The position numbers were made by a program, and so were the translations under genes. From the NCBI GenBank assembly GCA_003453835.1, contig DMMN01000104.1, forward strand, positions 1 through 11,914: DNA of 11,914 nucleotides, in the 5' to 3' direction. Origin of the DNA: Bacteroidota bacterium. Lineage in GTDB: Bacteria > Bacteroidota > Ignavibacteria > UBA10030. Below the pieces are notes generated by a model that saw only the letters and a list, made by a program, of their open reading frames with translations, did not search any database and was not told the origin of the DNA. Of the stretch, positions 1 through 7,875 are shown one piece after another (the stretch's first letter is position 1; each line of letters opens with the position of its first letter).

Positions 1-26
1 CTGCGAAGCGGTCAACTTGAGGATGA

Positions 27-737
27 TTAGTTCAAACGAAACAAGATTCCCATCTTCAAGCCGAAAGAGAAGAAGCTCATCCTGACGGCGGAATCTGTTG
101 TGCGATCTATGACATCTGTTCCGTCTCCACGTCGCATCGACCCGAGGAAATCCCACCGCACGTCAACTCCAAGAACGCCATAGAGCGTCTCATCGAGCTG
201 CGTCTGTCCGACGGCGTCAAGCTTGATTCCCAAGCCGCTTGCTTTGAAAACCTCCTCGCCTCCGAAGACCGCGAAGCTTTGGCTAAGACGACCGAAGTGA
301 TACCCGAGCCCGCCCCCAAACTTGAGCCTATATCCTTCTCCAATGTCCAGGTAGTGGAGGGTCAAGCTCGGCAAGTGAACCTGATAGGCAAACTCCGACC
401 GGGAGAATCCTCCGCGGTCGTCAAACGAGTACGACTTGAGCATCAGACTGTATTCGAGTTCCGCACTCACGTCTTCCGTGATCTGGACTTCCGGCACGAC
501 GAAAAACTCGACTACCGTAGAGAACTCGCCCACCTGCTGGTCCAATCGAGGCCGCGCAGCCCCGTTGATATAGTCATTCAATGAAGTCGCAGAGTGGGAT
601 CCGACCGCCATTCCAGCGGCGATGCCGATGAATCTAGGGGATGACACAGCAGTCGCCTGCCTTGCCCAAGTTTCATGAGCAAGAAAGGCACACAGAAAAA
701 GCAAAGCCCGAAGCGAAGAACTTCGGATTCGAATCAC
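27..737 (-). CDS. Probable outer-membrane beta-barrel protein, function unknown
   Basis: I do not recognise the specific family. The 236-residue protein starts with a signal peptide: a basic n-region (MIRIRSSSLR), a hydrophobic core at about 11-20 (ALLFLCAFLA), then a likely cleavage near residue 25 (TWA) or 29 (RQA). The Cys at 16 is not in a good lipobox. The rest alternates polar and hydrophobic residues in short amphipathic strands with Gly-rich turns (GGGLGYHFG at 141-149). It ends in an aromatic-rich strand (SFFSFGLKMGILFRLN), as integral outer-membrane barrels usually do. The start is GTG, overlapping the stop of the upstream oxidoreductase by 4 bases (GTGA), and no in-frame ATG lies near it. 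This suggests translational coupling. There is only a distant GGAG before the start. The barrel assignment is inferred from pattern; a periplasmic beta-rich protein is the alternative. Confidence 0.72.
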   Translation of the reverse strand: MIRIRSSSLRALLFLCAFLAHETWARQATAVSSPRFIGIAAGMAVGSHSATSLNDYINGAARPRLDQQVGEFSTVVEFFVVPEVQITEDVSAELEYSLMLKSYSFDDRGGFSRSEFAYQVHLPSLTLHYLDIGEGYRLKFGGGLGYHFGRLSQSFAVFGGEEVFKASGLGIKLDAVGQTQLDETLYGVLGVDVRWDFLGSMRRGDGTDVIDRTTDSAVRMSFFSFGLKMGILFRLN

Positions 738-2926
738 AGCGACACCGGTACTCCCACCCGGAGCGACTCGACAATCTTGAACGTTGCGATGCTCGTGGTG
801 GTGAGGCTTTCGAACGAGATGGGGGATGCACCGGCGTTCTGGATCGCCTGCAGAAATGAATGCACTTCCTCGCGGTGTCCTTTCTCGATCGCTGAAAGCT
901 TGAAGTCCCGCTTTCTCCCCTGCTGATAGAGCGTGAGATATTGGAAGTTGTCGATGATCGCACTCCGACTTGTAGAGGAAATCTCGACACGCTCTTTCGG
1001 CATCGAAGGATCTCCGTTGGCAAGGTAGGTGATCGTCCCGATAGAACCGTCTTCGAATTTCAGCGTCACGATCACAGAGTCGTCATCCTGTGAGCCGGCT
1101 GCGGCCGAAGAAAGCGGCTCGGTAAAGACTTTCACGGGTCGAGACTCCGTTACATACTGCATGAGATCGACAAAGTGGCACACCTCGCCGATGATTCTTC
1201 CTCCACCCTCGTCAAGATCGCGTGTCCAGTGGGTTATCGGCACAAGCCCTGCGTTGACGCGGTAGTTGATGACGAAGGGACCGACGGCGTTTTCGAAGAA
1301 CCGCTTCACTTGCCGGCAGTGAGGGGAGAAGCGACGGTTGAAGCCGACCAGAACGATTGGAGATTTCGTTTTGCCGACCTCATCATAAGCGCTCCGGATT
1401 TGCTTCAGTTCCTCCAGCGATAGGGCCAACGGCTTCTCAACAAAAACATGTTTTCCCGCTTTGAGAGCGTCGATCGCATAGCGAGCGTGGAGGTTGTGCC
1501 GGGAGGCGATGAACACGGTGTTGATGGACGTGTTCTCGAGGATCTCCTTCGGCTCCGTCGTCGCGAAATCGAAACCAAAGTTTCGGGCGACGTTGGCGGC
1601 ATTGAGACCATTGCCCGTGCAGACGCCGACCAGGACAGTCCCCCCTTCCTGCTGGAGGTTCGGCAGAAGAAAGCCCTGCGCGAAGTTTCCCGCCCCCAGA
1701 AAGCCGACGGTCACTTTTCCGAGCGGCTCCACGACGGTTGTGCGGGGGATCGAAATCATGCGCGGCAGATTCTCGAACTCATCAGGCCCTCCACTCCCAT
1801 AGTCAAGCAGGACGCCGATGTAACGGTCTCGCTTTTCTTTCTTCCCGCCGGCGATCAGCGCATACGCGGATTTCGCATCGTCGATGCCGAAACGATGCGT
1901 CGTCAGTTTCCTCACATCGATAGCCCTGATCGCCAGAAGGCGAAGGAACTCCTGCAAGTTGCCTTTCTCCGACCAACGAACGTAACCGATGGGATACTCG
2001 TGGCCCCGTTCCTCGTAGGTGGCATCGTATCGTCCCGGACCGTAGGAGCGGGAGAGTCTGAAATCCAATTCCTTCATGTAGTAGGGTCCCCGCGGGAGAT
2101 CGAGGCCGACATCCCCCACCAACACGACGCGTCCCTTCTCCCTGCAAAGCTCGCCGGCCAGCGCCACAGGATCGTCACTCGGTGTCGCAGCCGCGATGAT
2201 GACTGCATCTGCTCCCACACCCTGTGTAAACGAGCGGACCACATTCCTGACGTCGCCGGCTTTTCGCATCAGCGCGACGTCCGCGCCACACGACTTCGCG
2301 AGATCCACCGCTGCCGCATCAAGATCGATCCCGATCACGCGGCAACCATTCGCCTTCAGCAACTGGACGGTCAACTGCCCCACCAGGCCGAGCCCGATGA
2401 CGGCCACCGTCTCACCAAGCGTCGGCTCTGCTTGTCGCACGCCCTGCAACGCGATGGCCCCAAGTGTCGTGTAGGCCGCCTCATCGTACTCGACATTCTC
2501 CGGTATTCTTGCGCAGAGGTTTTTGGGGATCAGCAAGTATTCCGCGTGGCTGGCGTAGCCTCCACCCGCACAAGCGACGCGATCTCCCACCTTAAAGCCC
2601 AAAACACCCTCGCCCACTGCAATCACGACGCCGGAGGCGCTGTACCCGAGGGCCGCTCTTGTTTCGAGCTGCGTCTTGACTCTCCGGTACGTCCGCAACA
2701 ATCCGTACTGCTTCACCTGCTCCAACACTTTCAGGACGAGGTCCGGATGCGCCCTGGCCTTCTGCAGCAGCGACGTCTTGCGCTGGGTAATGGAAGCCTT
2801 TTCCGTTCCGGCGCTGATCACCGAGAACCGGGCTTTGACGAGGAGATGCCCGGCCTTCAGCGCCGGAATCGGCACCTTGTCGACCGAGATGTCTCCAGTT
2901 TTGTTGTGTTGCGTAATTTGTTTCAT
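734..2926 (-). CDS. Two-domain oxidoreductase: MDR alcohol dehydrogenase-like domain fused to Gfo/Idh/MocA domain
   Basis: A 730-residue fusion of two NAD(P)-dependent modules. Residues 1-375 form a medium-chain dehydrogenase/reductase domain with a Rossmann motif GLGLVG at 178-183. Residues 403-730 form a Gfo/Idh/MocA sugar dehydrogenase-like domain with GFLGAGNFAQ at 408-417, the hallmark EKP at 497-499 (Lys498) and GEVCHFVD at 580-587 (His584). The length and order match bi-domain oxidoreductases often found in polysaccharide gene clusters, whose reaction is not well established. In the MDR half the usual catalytic zinc ligands are absent: the Cys-Gly-Thr-Asp position reads SAGTE (38-42), the GHE position reads GYS (94-96), and there is no four-Cys structural zinc loop. 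That argues for a zinc-independent reductase. It starts 3 bases after the membrane-protein stop and overlaps the next gene by 4. A cytoplasmic sugar or nucleotide-sugar substrate is inference. Confidence 0.9.
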   Translation of the reverse strand: MKQITQHNKTGDISVDKVPIPALKAGHLLVKARFSVISAGTEKASITQRKTSLLQKARAHPDLVLKVLEQVKQYGLLRTYRRVKTQLETRAALGYSASGVVIAVGEGVLGFKVGDRVACAGGGYASHAEYLLIPKNLCARIPENVEYDEAAYTTLGAIALQGVRQAEPTLGETVAVIGLGLVGQLTVQLLKANGCRVIGIDLDAAAVDLAKSCGADVALMRKAGDVRNVVRSFTQGVGADAVIIAAATPSDDPVALAGELCREKGRVVLVGDVGLDLPRGPYYMKELDFRLSRSYGPGRYDATYEERGHEYPIGYVRWSEKGNLQEFLRLLAIRAIDVRKLTTHRFGIDDAKSAYALIAGGKKEKRDRYIGVLLDYGSGGPDEFENLPRMISIPRTTVVEPLGKVTVGFLGAGNFAQGFLLPNLQQEGGTVLVGVCTGNGLNAANVARNFGFDFATTEPKEILENTSINTVFIASRHNLHARYAIDALKAGKHVFVEKPLALSLEELKQIRSAYDEVGKTKSPIVLVGFNRRFSPHCRQVKRFFENAVGPFVINYRVNAGLVPITHWTRDLDEGGGRIIGEVCHFVDLMQYVTESRPVKVFTEPLSSAAAGSQDDDSVIVTLKFEDGSIGTITYLANGDPSMPKERVEISSTSRSAIIDNFQYLTLYQQGRKRDFKLSAIEKGHREEVHSFLQAIQNAGASPISFESLTTTSIATFKIVESLRVGVPVSL

Positions 2927-2929
2927 GGC

Positions 2930-3955
2930 TCAAGCCGTCGTGCCAACGTCGATTCCCGCTTCGGAAATCCGAAATTGGTCTTTGATGAAATAATAGAGTC
3001 CGATCCCCGTCGTCATGAAATATCCCACCTCATGAGTTACGATTGAATAGCTGAGAGCAGTCGCTGAATCTGCTCCGTAGAGCTGGACCAGGGCGAGGGT
3101 CAGAAACGAGTGGTAGGTACCCATTGCTCCCGGAGCGGGAAGAATATAAGCAATTGAAGAAGCCGTCAACAGAACAATGGCGGCATCGATTCCGAGGCCG
3201 AGGTGCGCCAGGTCATGGAAAGCCAAGAGGGCGAAGTACAGCGCTGACGCGTAGAGCGACCAGATCAACAAACTCAAACCGATGATGGGCAAAAACGTCT
3301 GCCGCATCTTCGCAACGGCGAAGCCATCCAGGAACGATTGGACGAGTCGGTCAAACGGATCCCGGAATCGGCGAGGAACAATCGGTTTGACAAAGCCGAC
3401 CAGTTTGAAAACGACATCGCCTTTCAGAAACAACAGGATGAAGAAGATCAACGAGGCGAGCGATCCTACGAGAAAAAACGGCCTGACCGCATCGACATTA
3501 TCCGTGAACGGGAGGAGAACCTTTGGGGAGAGTACCACGACGGAACAGAGCACCAACGAAAACGTCACCATATCGAGAATGCGCTCGACCACCACTGTTC
3601 CCAGCGCCGATGTTTTGGAGACGGATTCTGATCTGCCGATGGCATACGCCCGCACAACCTCCCCCACGCGGGGCAGGATGTTATTGAACAGGTATCCGAT
3701 CATGACGGCGGAGAAGAGATTCCGCGTCGATGTCTTTTCCTTGATCGGCGCGAGAAGATACCGCCACCGGACTGCACGAATCCAATGGCTCGTGATGCCG
3801 ACGGGAAACATCAGGAGTACCAACAGGTAGTCGACGCGCTGCAGGGACTTCCAAATGTCGGAAAAATTCGTTCCTCGAAACGCAAGATAGAGAAAGACGC
3901 CGGCGATGATAAAACTCAGGAGGGTCCGGAACAGCTTCTTGAAATGTGAGGGCAT
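2930..3955 (-). CDS. Flippase-like integral membrane protein (lysylphosphatidylglycerol synthase TM / UPF0104 family)
   Basis: A 341-residue inner-membrane protein with about eight hydrophobic segments: roughly 11-26, 42-58, 80-98, 119-142, 159-177, 222-246, 256-274 and 302-323. Family landmarks are visible: IRAVRWRYLL (59-68), NNILPRVGEVVRAYAI (91-106), ERILD (124-128) and PAPGAMGTYH (273-282). The family includes the flippase half of MprF and AglD-like proteins, so lipid or lipid-linked sugar handling is likely, but the substrate is not known. There is no soluble MprF aminoacyl-transferase domain, so it is not a full LPG synthase. I chose the ATG at 3955, 16 bases after the lolA stop. An in-frame TTG at 3988 would add 11 polar residues, overlap lolA by 17 bases and sit behind a weak GGAA, so the start is uncertain. 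It lies between lolA and the sugar-type oxidoreductase, which supports an envelope role. Confidence 0.88.
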   Translation of the reverse strand: MPSHFKKLFRTLLSFIIAGVFLYLAFRGTNFSDIWKSLQRVDYLLVLLMFPVGITSHWIRAVRWRYLLAPIKEKTSTRNLFSAVMIGYLFNNILPRVGEVVRAYAIGRSESVSKTSALGTVVVERILDMVTFSLVLCSVVVLSPKVLLPFTDNVDAVRPFFLVGSLASLIFFILLFLKGDVVFKLVGFVKPIVPRRFRDPFDRLVQSFLDGFAVAKMRQTFLPIIGLSLLIWSLYASALYFALLAFHDLAHLGLGIDAAIVLLTASSIAYILPAPGAMGTYHSFLTLALVQLYGADSATALSYSIVTHEVGYFMTTGIGLYYFIKDQFRISEAGIDVGTTA

Positions 3956-3971
3956 GAAGGCGTGGCGATGG

Positions 3972-4613
3972 TTAGCGGAGATCGACAAGCTCGGTTCCGG
4001 GGGGCGGAGTGAACGAGAACCGGCTGTCTTTGATGTCTGAGTTCAGCTTCACATCCCTCACCGTGTACGTCGTTTCGGTGTCATTCACGTCGGTCGTCTC
4101 GACCTTTCGGATAATCCAGGTTCCTTCCTCCACCCACACTTTCATCGACTTGATGAAGGACTGATCGTCCTTCGGGACAAGCTTCAGCACAACAAGCCGG
4201 GTGTCACCCGACTTCTCCCTTCCGATGAGCGAGGAATAGTAATTCGTCGGAAGACGGAGCAGGAACTGCTCGGGTGACAGAGAGTTTTGATTCTCTTTGT
4301 ACCGATCGACGATGACCTGCTTATTGACGGGCGAGTAGGCCCAGACCGTGGACCCGTCGGTGACGAGGGTCTGGTGTTCGGATTCGACGCGGAATTTGTT
4401 CGGCCGTTTCATCGTCAGCGTGCCGCTGAAATTCTGCTCGATCTTTGAGAATCCAAACTTGACCAACTGTGTAAACCTGGCGGTCGCGTCCTCGATCGAA
4501 TTGTATCGCTGCCTGACCTTCTCGGTCACATCTTTCGCCTCCAGCTCCTTCTCTTGTGCGAGGGCTGTGACAAGTGAACCCACAATCCATATTCCAAACT
4601 TCAGAGTCCTCAT
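3972..4613 (-). CDS. lolA: LolA-like periplasmic outer-membrane lipoprotein carrier
   Basis: A 213-residue exported protein. LolA accepts lipoproteins from the LolCDE transporter and carries them across the periplasm to the outer membrane. The signal peptide spans about 1-19 (hydrophobic FGIWIVGSLVTALA, cleavage ALA before Gln20). Typical LolA segments follow: the FSGTLTMKRPNKFRVE strand at 62-77, DGSTVWAYSP at 86-95 and a C-terminal FSFTPPPGTELVDL at 199-212. The length is normal for the family. It begins one base after the ftsK stop, with GGAG inside the end of ftsK about 8 bases before the ATG, so the two are probably translationally coupled. The ftsK-lolA pairing is a recurrent order in Bacteroidetes-type genomes, from general knowledge. 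No lolB is recognisable nearby. The LolA fold is shared with some other periplasmic lipid-binding proteins, but this pattern fits LolA well. Confidence 0.9.
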   Translation of the reverse strand: MRTLKFGIWIVGSLVTALAQEKELEAKDVTEKVRQRYNSIEDATARFTQLVKFGFSKIEQNFSGTLTMKRPNKFRVESEHQTLVTDGSTVWAYSPVNKQVIVDRYKENQNSLSPEQFLLRLPTNYYSSLIGREKSGDTRLVVLKLVPKDDQSFIKSMKVWVEEGTWIIRKVETTDVNDTETTYTVRDVKLNSDIKDSRFSFTPPPGTELVDLR

Positions 4614-4614
4614 C

Positions 4615-7047
4615 TCATATGCTCCGCAAGATGGCGTCGAGCTCGGCTTCCGTTTCGATCAACACCTCACGCGCTTTGCTCCCGTCGAACGGTCCCACAA
4701 CGCCCGCCGCTTCAAGTTCATCGACCAGCCGGGCAGCGCGAGAATAGCCGACTTTCAGCCGGCGCTGGAGGAGCGAGACCGAGCCCTGCTGGTGGCGGAC
4801 CACGATCTTCGCCGCCTCCTCGAACAACTCGTCGCGTGACCCGTTGCCCGCCATTCCTCCCACCTTTTTCTTCTCAAACACGGAGGGGAGTTTAGCGGGA
4901 TGCGTGTACCCTTTTTGTTTCGCGATATGGTTCATGACGCGCTCCACCTCATCGGTGGAGATGAACGCGTTTTGGATGCGGATCGGTTTCGGACTTCCGG
5001 AAGGAAGATACAGCATGTCGCCGTTGCCCAGGAGCTGGTCGGCCCCGTTCATGTCAAGAATCGTCCGCGAGTCAATCTTCGACGCGACCTGATAGGCAAT
5101 CCTCGCCGGGAAATTCGCTTTGATGACGCCCGTGATAACGTCAACGGACGGGCGTTGGGTGGCAAGGACAAGATGAATTCCGACAGCGCGCGCCAATTGT
5201 GCGAGCCGTGCGATCGGTTCCTCGACCTCGCGAGCCGCCGTGATCATCAGATCGGCAAGTTCGTCAATGACGACAATGAGATACGGGAGCCTTCGATGCT
5301 TCATCGTTTCGGTGTCGTGCAGCCGTCCGCTCTTGAAGCGCTCATTGTAATCAGCAATATTCCGCACGCCCGCTGCCGCAAGACGATCGTATCTCTTTTC
5401 CATCTCGATCTCGACGCTTTTGAGAGCAAGCACGGCGTTGTTCGGTGTGGTGATGATCTCTTCGGTGATGTCCGGCGAAACGGCAAGGTAATGGCTCCGG
5501 AGTTTTCCAAAGAGGGAAAGCTCGATCTTCTTCGGATCAATGATGATAAACTTGACATCGCTCGGATGTAGCCGGTAGATGAGGCTCACGAGGATGGTAT
5601 TGATGCCGACACTTTTTCCGGAACCCGTCGAGCCGGCGATGAGCAGGTGAGGCATCTTGGAGAGATCATCGACGTACACTTCGCCCGTGATCGTCTTCCC
5701 CATCGCCAAGGGAAGAGCGCCTTTCGCATCCCGGAACTTCGATGAATTGATGATGCCCCGCAACGTGACAAGAGCAGGATGGTGATTCGGGATCTCGACA
5801 CCCACCGTTCCCTTGCCCGGGATCGGGGCGATAATGCGTATCCCCTTCGCCTTCAGGGCAAGTGCGATGTCGTCCTGGAGACTTTCGATCCGGCTTATCT
5901 TGACGCCGGTGGCGGGGACGATCTCGTACAGCGTCACCACCGGGCCGGGCGTCACGGACACGCTCTCGATCTCCACACCGAAGTCGGCAAGCTTGGACCG
6001 AAGGAGCTCCGCATTCGCTTTCAGCTCGCTTTCGTCAACCTCCTCGCTTCCGCGCGAAGGATCCAGAAGCTCGACGGACGGGAAGACATAGTCGATCTCT
6101 TCATCGCCAATCGTCTCTCCACGCTCATCAAAATCTACTTCCTCCTCCCGGACCGGTGCGTTGATGTCGAGCGGGAGATCGCCATCTGTTGCCCCGGGGG
6201 CAGGCGTTCCGTTGAGATCCTCCGCTTCCTCTGCCACCCGCTCTTCCGGTTCGACGATCCGGTGTTGAGGTTTTGGAATCGGTCGATTCGGCGAGACAAT
6301 CGGCGGGAGCGGTTCTTCGACATCTCGTTTGATTTCAATCTGCCGCGTTGAGGCGGCGCGGGTCATTGCTTTCTTCGCTTCGGACTTCTCCCGAGCCGCC
6401 GCTCGCTTTTTCGAAATCCAATCACGCAGACGCCCAATCCATTCTTTCAATCGTTCGTACGTCTGCTGGATATCCAGATCGACAAGTAACATGAGAACAA
6501 CGCCGAGGAGCCCGAGCAGAAGGAGGAAGCTTCCGACAAGGCCAATGAGCTTGGAAAGTGCGTTCGCTACGAAATTGCCGACCACGCCGCTCCATTCCGT
6601 CGAGAGGGTCGGGATCTCGCCGATCAATCGGACGGAGCCCATCAATGCCGAGAAGAGCAGTGCCGTGGCGACGATGTAGTTGGTGGCGAGGATCAGCTTG
6701 TGAAGTTCCTTCCGCCGAAGGAGATGCCATGACCATGCAAGCGTCAGGAACGGAAGCACGATGACGCCGTACCCGATCGTTGAGTTGATGAACCAATTGG
6801 AAAGGATCGCGCCGAGCAGGCCCAGGAGATTTTGGGTTCGATCGGCTTTTGCCTGGAGTGCCTCATCGGGCGTAAGGACTTTCCAGAGGTCCCAGATGCT
6901 GATTTCACCGTTCGCCTGATCTGCGGAGGTGTAGGAAACGAGGCTGAGCAGCAACATAAACGAGCACAGGATGCCGAGGAAAGCGAGAATCTGGCGGCGC
7001 CGGCGCGGGCTTTGCTTTTCAGGTTCTTGTTGGCGAGGTTCCGGCAT
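4615..7047 (-). CDS. ftsK: DNA translocase FtsK
   Basis: An 810-residue FtsK/SpoIIIE ATPase, the septal motor that pumps chromosome ends into daughter cells and assists dimer resolution and division. The N-terminus has four hydrophobic segments, about 20-40, 73-108, 119-143 and 156-190. A short acidic, Pro-rich linker covers about 220-340. The motor holds Walker A GSTGSGKS at 472-479, Walker B YLIVVIDELADLM at 589-601 and the LATQRPS motif at 628-634. The C-terminal winged-helix gamma domain, which reads polar DNA sequences and touches XerD in model systems, spans about 739-798 (QQGSVSLLQRRLKVGYSRAA at 753-772). The protein is complete and of ordinary length, with a linker much shorter than that of E. 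coli FtsK. It starts at ATG 20 bases after comB, with a weak GGTGA upstream. The stop lies one base before lolA. Confidence 0.97.
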   Translation of the reverse strand: MPEPRQQEPEKQSPRRRRQILAFLGILCSFMLLLSLVSYTSADQANGEISIWDLWKVLTPDEALQAKADRTQNLLGLLGAILSNWFINSTIGYGVIVLPFLTLAWSWHLLRRKELHKLILATNYIVATALLFSALMGSVRLIGEIPTLSTEWSGVVGNFVANALSKLIGLVGSFLLLLGLLGVVLMLLVDLDIQQTYERLKEWIGRLRDWISKKRAAAREKSEAKKAMTRAASTRQIEIKRDVEEPLPPIVSPNRPIPKPQHRIVEPEERVAEEAEDLNGTPAPGATDGDLPLDINAPVREEEVDFDERGETIGDEEIDYVFPSVELLDPSRGSEEVDESELKANAELLRSKLADFGVEIESVSVTPGPVVTLYEIVPATGVKISRIESLQDDIALALKAKGIRIIAPIPGKGTVGVEIPNHHPALVTLRGIINSSKFRDAKGALPLAMGKTITGEVYVDDLSKMPHLLIAGSTGSGKSVGINTILVSLIYRLHPSDVKFIIIDPKKIELSLFGKLRSHYLAVSPDITEEIITTPNNAVLALKSVEIEMEKRYDRLAAAGVRNIADYNERFKSGRLHDTETMKHRRLPYLIVVIDELADLMITAAREVEEPIARLAQLARAVGIHLVLATQRPSVDVITGVIKANFPARIAYQVASKIDSRTILDMNGADQLLGNGDMLYLPSGSPKPIRIQNAFISTDEVERVMNHIAKQKGYTHPAKLPSVFEKKKVGGMAGNGSRDELFEEAAKIVVRHQQGSVSLLQRRLKVGYSRAARLVDELEAAGVVGPFDGSKAREVLIETEAELDAILRSI

Positions 7048-7067
7048 TCAGGTTGCTTTCACCGTGG

Positions 7068-7856
7068 CTAGGCGGTCAACTTAGACTTTGCAGCTTGGTC
7101 GGACTCGATGGCCGGCGTCTCTTCCTTGCGCAGCTTGATGACGTTTCCGGTCAGAACGGGAAGAACTGGAACCGTGTCGATTTCCGCACAGAGTCTGACA
7201 TCCTCTCCGAATCCGATCTCCGTCAAGTACCGGCCGTGTTCTGATTTTCTCATCATTTTCAGAATGGAGCGGCCATAGGCCTTGTGCAGTGCCTGTGCGG
7301 CGAGCGAAGAATCCGTCAACTCGACGTTCAACGATTTGTCTTCCGCAAGCTTTCGCACGATCATCCCGGCACAGATCGAGTCTTCCAGACTGAAACTGCT
7401 GAGCGTGTTCGCGCGCCCCGCGCAGACAATAAGAAAATCGGAGCTGATCCCCCTCATGAACTCAACGACACGAGTCAGGTTGACGAACGAGGCGACGGCC
7501 AGGTTCCGGGCGAACCGACTCTTGTACATTGCGACCGATCCGTTGGTCGTGCAGAAGATGATCGATTTTCCCTTCACAGTGGCTTCCGAGTATTCCGACG
7601 GCGAATTGCCAAGATTGAAGCCCTGGATCATTTTCCCGTTCCGCTCGCCGCCTCGCAGTGTCACATCGCCGAACAGGCTTCCGGAAATCTTCACCGCGTT
7701 CTCGATGCTCTCGACGGGAATGATTTCACGGGCACCGTTCTTGAGCGCCACGGCGATGGTTGTGCTCGAACGCAGCACATCGATAACGATCACGTTTCGA
7801 TCACGAAGCTCCAGTTCGTCCAATTCAGTCGGGGTAAAGCTCAGGTCAATTTTCAT
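7068..7856 (-). CDS. comB: ComB-like 2-phosphosulfolactate phosphatase family protein
   Basis: A 262-residue protein of the ComB family. The founding member hydrolyses 2-phosphosulfolactate to sulfolactate in archaeal coenzyme M synthesis; the Mg-dependent phosphatases of this family also occur widely in bacteria. Family motifs are present in order: DVLRSST (26-32), GGERNGKMIQGFNLGNSP (69-86), TTNGS (103-107), CAGR (145-148), EDSICAG (158-164) and GFGEDVRLCAEID (215-227). The length is usual and no signal peptide is seen. No comA, comC or other coenzyme M or sulfolactate gene lies in the window, so the physiological substrate here is open. It sits 19 bases after gcvT and 20 bases before ftsK, with only a weak ribosome binding site (AAAGAG, about 8 bases before the ATG). 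Confidence is high for the family and moderate for the exact reaction. Confidence 0.88.
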   Translation of the reverse strand: MKIDLSFTPTELDELELRDRNVIVIDVLRSSTTIAVALKNGAREIIPVESIENAVKISGSLFGDVTLRGGERNGKMIQGFNLGNSPSEYSEATVKGKSIIFCTTNGSVAMYKSRFARNLAVASFVNLTRVVEFMRGISSDFLIVCAGRANTLSSFSLEDSICAGMIVRKLAEDKSLNVELTDSSLAAQALHKAYGRSILKMMRKSEHGRYLTEIGFGEDVRLCAEIDTVPVLPVLTGNVIKLRKEETPAIESDQAAKSKLTA

Positions 7857-7875
7857 GGCAACGCTCTTTCATCAC

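Noticed and set aside
1448..3046. 532-codon plus-strand open frame opposite the two-domain oxidoreductase
   Set aside because: It is antisense to a gene with clear domain motifs, rich in Arg, His and Asp as expected of a complementary frame in GC-rich coding DNA, and has no recognisable domain.
4900..5571. 223-codon plus-strand open frame opposite the ftsK motor domain
   Set aside because: Antisense shadow of the conserved ATPase region.
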